Positions 41,702 to 48,309 of a stretch of DNA of 64,000 bases are shown one piece after another. Under the pieces are notes generated by a model. The model was not told the DNA's origin. It did no database searches and worked only from the letters and a program-made list of their open reading frames with translations. This stretch comes from Ichthyenterobacterium magnum (GTDB lineage Bacteria; Bacteroidota; Bacteroidia; Flavobacteriales; Flavobacteriaceae): assembly GCF_003610635.1 (NCBI RefSeq), contig NZ_RAQJ01000002.1, positions 372,001 through 436,000 on the forward strand. The letters run 5' to 3'. The position numbers were made by a program, and so were the translations under genes. Numbering within the stretch: position 1 is the first letter of the stretch; every line of letters begins with the position of its first letter.

Positions 41702-42560
41702 AGCATCAGAACTTATATTAAATCCTGACGGAAGTGTATATCACTTAAACATTCGTCCAGAACATTTATCAAATACCATAATAACTGTTGGTGACCCTGA
41801 CCGTGTTGATAGTGTTACTAAATATTTTGACACAATTGAATGCAAGATTAAAAAACGTGAATTTCATACGCAAACAGGGACTTACAAAGGCAAACGTATT
41901 ACTGTAATTTCTACAGGAATTGGTACAGATAATATTGATATAGTATTTAATGAAGTTGATGCTTTAGTTAATATAGATTTAGAAAAAAGAGAAATAAAGA
42001 AAGACTTAACTTCACTTGATATTGTAAGGGTTGGTACTTCTGGTTCTATACAAAAGGAGATTCCTATAGATTCATTTTTAATTAGCGAATACGCTGCAGG
42101 TTGTGATAGTCTATTGCATTTTTATGATAGTGAGCATGTACAGTATAAAGCTATTTCTAATGCGTTAATAAAACACACCAACTGGAGTGCAGATAAATCT
42201 ACACCTTACGTAGTAAAATCAAATCCAGCTTTGCACAAAAAATTAAGTTCAGATAAAACATATAATGGATTTACTGCAACTAATGTTGGTTTTTATGGGC
42301 CACAAGGTCGAATTTTAAGACTCCCTATTCAAGATAACAATCTAAATGATAAATTGGCAAGCTTTAATTATAATAATATGCCTATTACAAATCTAGAAAT
42401 GGAAACTGCAGGCATTTATGGTTTAGCAGGACTTTTAGGTCATAAAGCTGTATCTATGAATGCAATTATAGCCAATAGAGCTACTGGAGAGTTTAGCAAA
42501 AACCCAAAAGGTATTGTTGATGAACTTATAAAATATACTTTAGAAAAACTTTCAGAATAA
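41691..42560 (+). CDS. Uridine-phosphorylase-like nucleoside phosphorylase
   Basis: A 289-residue PNP/UDP-family enzyme. Motifs: I-T-V-G-D-P-D-R-V (phosphate-binding loop), V-I-S-T-G-I-G-T-D-N-I, V-R-V-G-T-S-G-S-I-Q (second phosphate site) and N-L-E-M-E-T-A-G-I-Y-G-L-A (ribose-binding Met-Glu). It cleaves nucleosides with phosphate to base and (deoxy)ribose 1-phosphate; uridine is the best guess. It overlaps the DUF1835 gene by 11 bases and is followed after 10 bases by the solute-binding-fold gene. Confidence 0.92.
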   Translation: MPIKASELILNPDGSVYHLNIRPEHLSNTIITVGDPDRVDSVTKYFDTIECKIKKREFHTQTGTYKGKRITVISTGIGTDNIDIVFNEVDALVNIDLEKREIKKDLTSLDIVRVGTSGSIQKEIPIDSFLISEYAAGCDSLLHFYDSEHVQYKAISNALIKHTNWSADKSTPYVVKSNPALHKKLSSDKTYNGFTATNVGFYGPQGRILRLPIQDNNLNDKLASFNYNNMPITNLEMETAGIYGLAGLLGHKAVSMNAIIANRATGEFSKNPKGIVDELIKYTLEKLSE

Positions 42561-42570
42561 CTAATAGCTT

Positions 42571-43425
42571 ATGAAAACTATTAATATTGGAGGTGTTCCA
42601 GAACATTTTAATCTAGCTTGGTACTTAACATTAAAGAATGGCGAATACAAAGACGAAGGCATCAACCTACGTTGGAAAGATTATTTTGGAGGTACAGGTG
42701 AAATGTGTAAAGCTTTACGCGAAGGAGAAATTGATTTAGCAGTTATTTTAACTGAAGGTATCATTAAAGATATAATTGCAGGTAACCCAAGCAAAATTGT
42801 GCAAACATTTGTTCAATCACCTTTAATTTGGGGAATACATGTGGCAAACAATTCTAAATACCAAAACATAGAAGACATTAAAGGAACCAAAGCAGCAATA
42901 AGTAGATTTGGTTCTGGATCCCATTTAATGGCTTATATCAATGCTCAAAATAATAATTGGGATATAGATAAAGATCTAGATTTTGAAGTTATTAAAAATC
43001 TTGATGGCGCCTTAAAAGGGTTAAATAATGGTGTTGGAGATTATTTTATGTGGGAAAAATTTACAACTAAACCTTATGTTGACAAAGGAATTTTTAGACG
43101 TATAGATGAATGTCCAACACCATGGCCATGTTTTGTAATTGCTGTTCGCGATGAGTTTTTAGAGCACAACAAAGAGGATGTAAAAACCATACTAGATATT
43201 GTTAATAATACAACTGTTGAGTTTAAAGATATTCCTAGTATTGATAAAACAATTTCTAATAGGTATAACCAAAAACTAGAAGATGTTCAAGAATGGTTGT
43301 CATTAACAGAATGGTCTCAAGAACTTATTGATGAAAACACATTAAGTGTTGTTCAAGACAAACTTTTTGATTTAGAAATCATACCAAAAAAAGTAAACTA
43401 CAATACTTTAGTTTCAAAAATTTAA
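42571..43425 (+). CDS. Periplasmic-binding-fold protein (NMT1/SsuA-like) lacking a signal peptide
   Basis: A 284-residue type 2 periplasmic-binding-fold protein: G-G-V-P-E-H-F-N-L-A-W-Y, D-E-G-I-N-L-R-W, E-I-D-L-A-V-I-L-T-E-G, G-T-K-A-A-I-S-R-F-G-S-G-S-H-L-M-A, then Y-F-M-W-E-K-F-T-T-K. It resembles NMT1/THI5/ABC solute-binding proteins, but the N-terminus is M-K-T-I-N-I-G-G-V, directly the first strand, so it should stay in the cytoplasm. No permease or ATPase gene lies beside it. It may be a cytosolic binding protein or an enzyme using the fold. It is last in the SUI1-DUF1835-phosphorylase series. Confidence 0.83.
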   Translation: MKTINIGGVPEHFNLAWYLTLKNGEYKDEGINLRWKDYFGGTGEMCKALREGEIDLAVILTEGIIKDIIAGNPSKIVQTFVQSPLIWGIHVANNSKYQNIEDIKGTKAAISRFGSGSHLMAYINAQNNNWDIDKDLDFEVIKNLDGALKGLNNGVGDYFMWEKFTTKPYVDKGIFRRIDECPTPWPCFVIAVRDEFLEHNKEDVKTILDIVNNTTVEFKDIPSIDKTISNRYNQKLEDVQEWLSLTEWSQELIDENTLSVVQDKLFDLEIIPKKVNYNTLVSKI

Positions 43426-43596
43426 GAATAAAAACAAATTACACAGTAGGAAAATTTACATCAAACTTGTTATAATAATAGTAATTAATTTTTTTACAGG
43501 TTTTTAAGTTTTTTCACTTAACTTTCTATATTTCAAAATTTTAATTACATTTGTCTTAACCAAATCGTCAATTTTTATTGACATAATCAGATAAGT

Positions 43597-43782
43597 ATGA
43601 TATTGACTATTACTCTAATTATCTCTTTTTTAATTGTAGTTAATTTTTTATTACTAATTTTTAGTTGTAATAAATCTACTCGAAAATCTACAAATCAAAC
43701 ACCTCAAATTGTTAAGAAAAAACAACCTAAAGTTGTTACCAATCAATTGGCTTCAAGCCAGCTTGCTCCAACAGGAAGTTAG
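43597..43782 (+). CDS. Small single-pass membrane protein overlapping ung
   Basis: A 61-residue protein: one N-terminal membrane helix (I-L-T-I-T-L-I-I-S-F-L-I-V-V-N-F-L-L-L), a Cys in F-S-C-N-K, a basic stretch, and the tail Q-L-A-S-S-Q-L-A-P-T-G-S. The last 47 bases overlap the 3' end of ung on the opposite strand. It starts after a 170-base gap that could hold a promoter. I regard it as real because its composition is that of a normal membrane protein, and I have the impression of similar short flavobacterial proteins with this tail, but this was not checked. Function unknown. Confidence 0.6.
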   Translation: MILTITLIISFLIVVNFLLLIFSCNKSTRKSTNQTPQIVKKKQPKVVTNQLASSQLAPTGS

Positions 43783-44401
43783 ACTTACTAAAACATTTAT
43801 TACCAAACCAATATCCTCTATTCGCGCTTAATGGTGACGGATGACCAGATGTTAATATATGATGTTTAGTAGCATCAATATGTTTTGATTTCTTTTTAGC
43901 CAATCCTCCCCAAAGTAAAAAAACAATATTTTCTTTTTTTTTACTAATTGTATTAATAACAACATTTGTAAAAGTTTCCCAACCTTTATTTTGATGGCTA
44001 CCAGCTTGGTGAGCTCTAACTGTTAAAGTTGCATTTAACAACAAAACACCTTGTTTAGCCCAACGTTCTAAATTGCCAGATTTTGGCATTATTATTTGTA
44101 AATCACTCTCAAGCTCTTTAAAAATATTTTTTAATGATGGTGGATGAGAAATACCATCGTTAACCGAAAAACATAAACCATTTGCTTGCCCAACACCATG
44201 ATATGGATCTTGACCTATAATTATTACTCTTAAATCTTCGAAAGAACAGAAATCAAATGCAGAAAAAATTTGTTGTTCTGGAGGAAAACATTGCTGTGTT
44301 TGATATTCTTGTTTTACAAATTTTGTTAACTCTAAATAATATGGTTTCTCAAATTCATCTTGCAAATATTTTTTCCAGCTATGGTGAAAGTTAACAGTCA
44401 T
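43736..44401 (-). CDS. ung: Uracil-DNA glycosylase, family 1
   Basis: A 221-residue base-excision repair enzyme. I choose the ATG that gives M-T-V-N-F-H-H-S-W-K-K-Y-L, the normal family length; an ORF extension of 25 codons upstream is not conserved in character. Motif A is G-Q-D-P-Y-H-G-V-G-Q-A-N-G-L-C-F-S with the catalytic Asp, followed by P-P-S-L-K-N-I and L-L-N-A-T-L-T-V, and the DNA-intercalation loop H-P-S-P-L-S-A-N-R-G-Y-W. It removes uracil from DNA. It ends inside the coding region of a small convergent membrane-protein gene (47-base overlap). Confidence 0.97.
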   Translation of the reverse strand: MTVNFHHSWKKYLQDEFEKPYYLELTKFVKQEYQTQQCFPPEQQIFSAFDFCSFEDLRVIIIGQDPYHGVGQANGLCFSVNDGISHPPSLKNIFKELESDLQIIMPKSGNLERWAKQGVLLLNATLTVRAHQAGSHQNKGWETFTNVVINTISKKKENIVFLLWGGLAKKKSKHIDATKHHILTSGHPSPLSANRGYWFGNKCFSKSNFLLEQAGLKPIDW

Positions 44402-44615
44402 AATTTTATAAATACACGTAAAAATATAAACTAATGATTTATAATTATTAAGAAATGTTAATTTATTTATAGTCACACGTATAACATTACCTTGATTTTA
44501 AAAATTTAAAAACCTAACTTCGCTTATCGTATGATATAAACAATTAAAAAAATTCATATCTATAAAGTTGGCAGTAATGTAGCAATAGTTAACAGGATAA
44601 TAAATATTAGAGGAA

Positions 44616-45056
44616 ATGAATACATACAGTGAATATAAATGTCTCTCAAAATTTATAAATAACTTAAGGATTCATTTTATACACGAATACCCAATAAACT
44701 TTAAGATTGGACAAGTCTATAAAGGGAACAAAGAGATTAGCTTTTTCACTTTTACTCCAACTGTCTTACAACAGGAAAAATTGAAGATTGCGATTGTATT
44801 TAACTTTCAGAAAAATAGATTTGAAATTTGGCTAGCTGGACAAAATCGAAAAGTTCAAAAAAAATATTGGTCTATATTTAAGGACAGCGACTGGAATAAA
44901 TATCACATTCCTGAAAACCCTAAAGAAGGCTTTTCCATTATTGACCATATTATAGTGGAAAATCCTGATTTTCAATATTCCGATGAACTTATTCAAACTA
45001 TTGAAACCGAAGCAATGAAGTTTATAGACGATATTCGGAAAGTGTTTGAGGAATAA
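44616..45056 (+). CDS. Cassette-borne protein of unknown function (DUF7000-like)
   Basis: A 146-residue soluble protein without signal peptide. Recognisable stretches: F-I-H-E-Y-P-I-N-F-K-I-G-Q-V-Y-K-G, S-F-F-T-F-T-P-T-V-L, L-K-I-A-I-V-F-N-F, R-F-E-I-W-L-A-G-Q-N-R-K-V-Q-K-K-Y-W and W-N-K-Y-H-I-P. These agree with my memory of a small family listed as DUF7000, but this was not checked. Unlike nearly all genes here it has a Shine-Dalgarno-like AGAGG just before the ATG, which fits acquisition from outside. It is the only gene between the inverted repeats of the cassette. Confidence 0.75.
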   Translation: MNTYSEYKCLSKFINNLRIHFIHEYPINFKIGQVYKGNKEISFFTFTPTVLQQEKLKIAIVFNFQKNRFEIWLAGQNRKVQKKYWSIFKDSDWNKYHIPENPKEGFSIIDHIIVENPDFQYSDELIQTIETEAMKFIDDIRKVFEE

Positions 45057-45118
45057 AATTATAAATTAAGTTATTGGTTAGTAAAGAATTAGTTAATGAA
45101 AACACTACTGCCAACAAC

Positions 45119-45228
45119 GTGTATAGCTCATTGCGGCTGAATTCCTAATCGGAATTCCTCGCACTTTTACTATCTTAGTTTCTTAATCTGAAAATCCTCG
45201 CGGATTTTCACGCAACGAAACCATACAC
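45119..45228. repeat. Structured sequence at the right end of the cassette
   Basis: The outer arms GTGTAT (45119-45124) with ATACAC (45223-45228) and TTGCG (45131-45135) with CGCAA (45211-45215) enclose two hairpins: GAATTCC/GGAATTC (45139-45157) and TGAAAATCC/GGATTTTCA (45189-45210). The cloverleaf-like fold is reminiscent of integron attC sites, but the attC core sites were not identified. Confidence 0.5.
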
Positions 45229-45320
45229 AAACACGATAAGCGCAACTTCAAAATTCCACATTTCAATTGTAATATGTAACTTTGCTCCCTTAATAAAACA
45301 TTTTAGAAATTAATAAAAAG

Positions 45321-45340
45321 ATTCCTGCCTTCGCAGGAAT
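45321..45340. repeat. Hairpin 6 bases upstream of the MutS2-like gene
   Basis: A perfect 8-bp stem, ATTCCTGC with GCAGGAAT, and a CTTC loop, ending just before GACAAA-ATG. This is the core of a widespread palindromic repeat (ATTCCTGC-cttc-GCAGGAAT then GAC). It is placed where a ribosome would bind, so it may affect translation of the following gene. Confidence 0.6.
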
Positions 45341-45346
45341 GACAAA

Positions 45347-47512
45347 ATGATTAACATTCACGAAAAAACATTACAAGACTTAGAGTTTTTTACGGTATTA
45401 GACCAAGTTGCAGAACACTGCATTACAGACTTAGGTAAAACTCAAGTGCAAAAAATTGTTCCGTTTGCAAAGCAGGAAGATGTTCGTCGTGAATTACAAC
45501 TTACTAATGAATACTTGTCTTCATTTTACAATGAAAACAGAATTCCTAATCATGGTTTTGAGCCTATTACTAAAGAAATAAAACTTTTAAATATTGAAAA
45601 CTCTTTTCTGGAAGCTAGAAGTTTTAAAAAAATTGTTTCAATTTCTATTTCTGTAAATGCAATTCTAAAATTCTTTAAAAAGTTTGAAGAGTATTATCCT
45701 ACATTACAACACTTCTCCACTCCTATTGCAATAACAAACGAACTTATAGAAAGTATTGATGCTGTTATAGATCGTTTTAGCGATGTAAAAGATAATGCGT
45801 CAGAGACTTTATACAGTTTAAGGCAATCTATAAACTCTGTAAAAGGAAAAATCAATCATAGTTTTACAACTGCTTTAACAACATATAGTAATCTAGACTA
45901 TCTAGACGACATAAGAGAATCTGTACTAGAAAACAAACGTGTTTTGGCTGTTAAAGCCATGTACAGACGTAAAGTTAAAGGAAGTATTATGGGAAGTAGT
46001 AAAACCGGAAGTATTGTTTATATACAGCCAGAAACTACATTTCAGCATGCTAGAGAATTAAATAATCTAGAATTTGAAGAACAAGAAGAAATAACAAAAA
46101 TTTTACGCCAACTTACTGAGCTTGTAAGACCACAACTTATATTATTAAAGCAATACCAAGGCTTTTTAACACTTTTAGATGTTATTTCTGCTAAAGCAAA
46201 ATATGCAAAATCTATGAATGCTATTTTGCCAGAAGTAAATAACAACAAACAATATCTGGTTAAAGACGCCTATCATCCTTTACTCTATTTATCAAATAAA
46301 GTGCAAGGCGCAAAAACGTTTCCGCAATCTATTAAGCTAAATCCTGAAAATAGAATTATAGTTATCTCTGGTCCAAATGCTGGTGGAAAAAGTATTACTC
46401 TAAAAACCATTGGTATTCATCAAGTTATGTTACAAAGCGGATTGCTTATTCCTGTGCATGAAAAAAGTAGTGTCTGTTTATTTGATAGAATTATAAGTGA
46501 TATTGGAGATAATCAATCTATAGAAAATCATTTAAGTACATATAGTTATCGCTTAAAGCAGATGAATTATTTCTTAAAAAAGTGTAATAAAAATACGCTG
46601 TTTTTAATTGATGAATTTGGTACAGGAAGTGATCCAGAACTTGGTGGTGCTTTAGCCGAAACTTTTTTAGAAGAGTTTTATCATCGTGAAGCCTACGGAA
46701 TTATTACAACCCATTATTCAAATTTAAAAGTATTAGCAAATGAATTACCTTTTATGCAAAACGCTAATATGATGTTTGATGAAAAAAGTTTAGAGCCTAT
46801 GTATAAACTTGCATTAGGTCAAGCAGGTAGCTCGTTTACATTTGAAGTTGCTCAAAAAAATGGCATCCCATACAGTTTAATTAACAGAGCAAAAAAGAAA
46901 ATTGAACGTGGTAAAGTGCGTTTTGATGCAACAATAGCAAAGCTTCAAAAAGAACGTAGCAAACTTGAAAAAACGGAGCGTTCTCTAAAAGTAAACGAAC
47001 AAAAAAAGCAAAGTGAAGCTGATAAACTAGAAGAAATAAATGCCAAAATTCAGAAAAAACTTGAAAGCTATCAAGAGTTGTATGATAGTAACCAACGCTT
47101 AATTTATCTAGGGCAGAAAGTAAATGATTTAGCCGAAAAGTATTTCGATAATAAACAAAAAAGAGAACTTATGGCTGAGTTGTTTAAACTTGTTCAGATA
47201 GAAAACTCAAAACGAAAAAAGATTTCTGCTAAACAAAAACGTGTAGAGAAAACAAAAGAAAAGCAAGTAAAAGCTGAAGCAGAGAAAAAGGTGGAAGTGA
47301 TACGTAAAAAGAAAAAAGCAGCTAAGAAAAAAGAAGTGAAAGTTGAAAAGCCAAAACCAATTTTAAAAATTGGTGATCGCGTACGCATGCATGATGGTCG
47401 TGCTATAGGCAGTATCGATAAACTAGAAAAAAACAAAGCCATAGTTAACTATGGCTTATTTACAACTAATGTTAGCACAGATTTATTAGAATTAGTAGAA
47501 GCAAAAAAATGA
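45347..47512 (+). CDS. mutS2: MutS2-type ATPase lacking the Smr nuclease domain
   Basis: A 721-residue member of the MutS2 family. Residues 1-300 are the helical core/clamp region (first residues L-Q-D-L-E-F-F-T-V-L-D-Q-V-A). The ATPase carries Walker A S-G-P-N-A-G-G-K-S-I-T-L-K (~345) and Walker B L-F-L-I-D-E-F-G-T-G-S-D-P (~420), then T-H-Y-S-N-L-K. A long coiled coil (~510-660) leads to a Lys/Glu-rich linker and a C-terminal beta module I-G-D-R-V-R-M-H-D-G-R-A-I-G. The Smr endonuclease domain found at the end of many MutS2 proteins is absent. MutS2 acts in recombination control and ribosome rescue. Its last 4 bases overlap the DCC-family gene. Confidence 0.9.
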   Translation: MINIHEKTLQDLEFFTVLDQVAEHCITDLGKTQVQKIVPFAKQEDVRRELQLTNEYLSSFYNENRIPNHGFEPITKEIKLLNIENSFLEARSFKKIVSISISVNAILKFFKKFEEYYPTLQHFSTPIAITNELIESIDAVIDRFSDVKDNASETLYSLRQSINSVKGKINHSFTTALTTYSNLDYLDDIRESVLENKRVLAVKAMYRRKVKGSIMGSSKTGSIVYIQPETTFQHARELNNLEFEEQEEITKILRQLTELVRPQLILLKQYQGFLTLLDVISAKAKYAKSMNAILPEVNNNKQYLVKDAYHPLLYLSNKVQGAKTFPQSIKLNPENRIIVISGPNAGGKSITLKTIGIHQVMLQSGLLIPVHEKSSVCLFDRIISDIGDNQSIENHLSTYSYRLKQMNYFLKKCNKNTLFLIDEFGTGSDPELGGALAETFLEEFYHREAYGIITTHYSNLKVLANELPFMQNANMMFDEKSLEPMYKLALGQAGSSFTFEVAQKNGIPYSLINRAKKKIERGKVRFDATIAKLQKERSKLEKTERSLKVNEQKKQSEADKLEEINAKIQKKLESYQELYDSNQRLIYLGQKVNDLAEKYFDNKQKRELMAELFKLVQIENSKRKKISAKQKRVEKTKEKQVKAEAEKKVEVIRKKKKAAKKKEVKVEKPKPILKIGDRVRMHDGRAIGSIDKLEKNKAIVNYGLFTTNVSTDLLELVEAKK

Positions 47513-47925
47513 TTCAGTTACCTCAACATAAAAAATTAATCCTGTTTGATGGTGTTTGCAACCTTTGCAATACATCAATTCAATATGTTATTAAACATGA
47601 TAAAAAGGATATGTTTCGCTTTGCTGCTTTACAAAGTGATGTTGGCAAACAGATTATTAGTGAGTTTAATATAGATGTTTCTAAAACAGATTCTATTTTA
47701 CTTTATTCAAAAGAAAATGGTTTATCTGTTAAATCTACTGCTGCATTAAAAGTTGCTAAAGATTTAGGTTTTCCAAGAAATCTATTGAGTGGCTTTTTAA
47801 TAATTCCTGTTTTTATTCGTAATTGGGTATACGATTATATTGCAAAAAATAGATATAAATGGTATGGAAAAAAGGCGTCTTGTATGATTCCTACGCCTGA
47901 ACTTCAGAATAAGTTTTTAAACTAA
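47509..47925 (+). CDS. DCC-family (DUF393) thiol-disulfide oxidoreductase-like protein
   Basis: A 138-residue protein with the DUF393 hallmark F-D-G-V-C-N-L-C-N near its start (C-x-x-C in a thioredoxin-like position), then F-R-F-A-A-L-Q-S and S-I-L-L-Y, and a hydrophobic stretch near residue 100 (L-L-S-G-F-L-I-I-P-V-F-I-R) before W-V-Y-D-Y-I-A-K-N-R-Y. The name-giving D-C-C is varied to D-G-V-C. It is translationally coupled to mutS2 (4-base overlap, ATGA). A redox role is assumed from the motif only. A terminator follows. Confidence 0.9.
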   Translation: MIQLPQHKKLILFDGVCNLCNTSIQYVIKHDKKDMFRFAALQSDVGKQIISEFNIDVSKTDSILLYSKENGLSVKSTAALKVAKDLGFPRNLLSGFLIIPVFIRNWVYDYIAKNRYKWYGKKASCMIPTPELQNKFLN

Positions 47926-47926
47926 A

Positions 47927-47955
47927 AAAGCCCTTTTTTATAAAGGGCTTTAATA
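47927..47955 (+). terminator. Terminator after the mutS2-DCC operon
   Basis: A 10-bp stem, AAAGCCCTTT (47927-47936) with AAAGGGCTTT (47942-47951), and a 5-base loop, directly after the stop codon. The second arm ends TTT and is followed by TAATAATT. Confidence 0.75.
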
Positions 47956-48309
47956 ATTAACAACTAATTAAAAACTAATTTAACTCTAAAAAAATATCTT
48001 CTAATCATTGAGGGATTATCTATCTAAAGATTTGATTAATAGCACATTATTTATAGTTTAAACTTACTTAATACATTAAAAACCAAGCAATTTAATCGTT
48101 GTAGGCAACAAAATATTTGATTAAAAAATCAGAAATGCAAAAAACATCTATAAGTTGCACACTTACACTTATTCTCTATTAAATTTATATCAAACTTCAA
48201 TACTAAATCAAAATACCCGTTTACTCATCAATAGTATAGGTTTACTCAAACCGAGTTTTATAGCATAAAGTACATCTCTAATTTTATAGTGAATATAAAA
48301 CCATTAACT
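47956..48309. other. Intergenic stretch with no recognisable gene
   Basis: These 354 AT-rich bases lie between the terminator and the DUF4139 gene. I find no ORF with supporting features, no repeat shared with other parts of the window and no clear TTG-N19-TAnnTTTG promoter, although the promoter of the next gene must lie here. Confidence 0.5.

Larger units (their letters stand above)
44521..45242 (+). mobile_element. One-gene cassette bounded by nested inverted repeats
   Basis: Two nested, exact 10-bp inverted-repeat pairs enclose one gene. The outer pair is CGCTTATCGT (44521-44530) with ACGATAAGCG (45233-45242); the inner pair is GTTGGCAGTA (44567-44576) with TACTGCCAAC (45106-45115). AACTT directly precedes the left end (44516-44520) and follows the right end after one base (45244-45248), as a target duplication might. 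No transposase or integrase is inside. A structured segment lies between the right-hand repeats. The content is consistent with a non-autonomous mobile cassette; mobility itself is inferred. Confidence 0.55.

Noticed and set aside
44402-44476. 25-codon N-terminal extension of ung
   Set aside because: Uracil-DNA glycosylases of this family start close to the W-K-K-Y-L block; the extension is hydrophobic and atypical.
45119-45242. Calling the cassette end a true integron attC site
   Set aside because: The conserved core and complementary core site sequences could not be identified and no integron integrase is in the window.
48289-48309. GTG start seven codons upstream for the DUF4139 protein
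   Set aside because: The ATG at 48310 directly opens a standard signal peptide.
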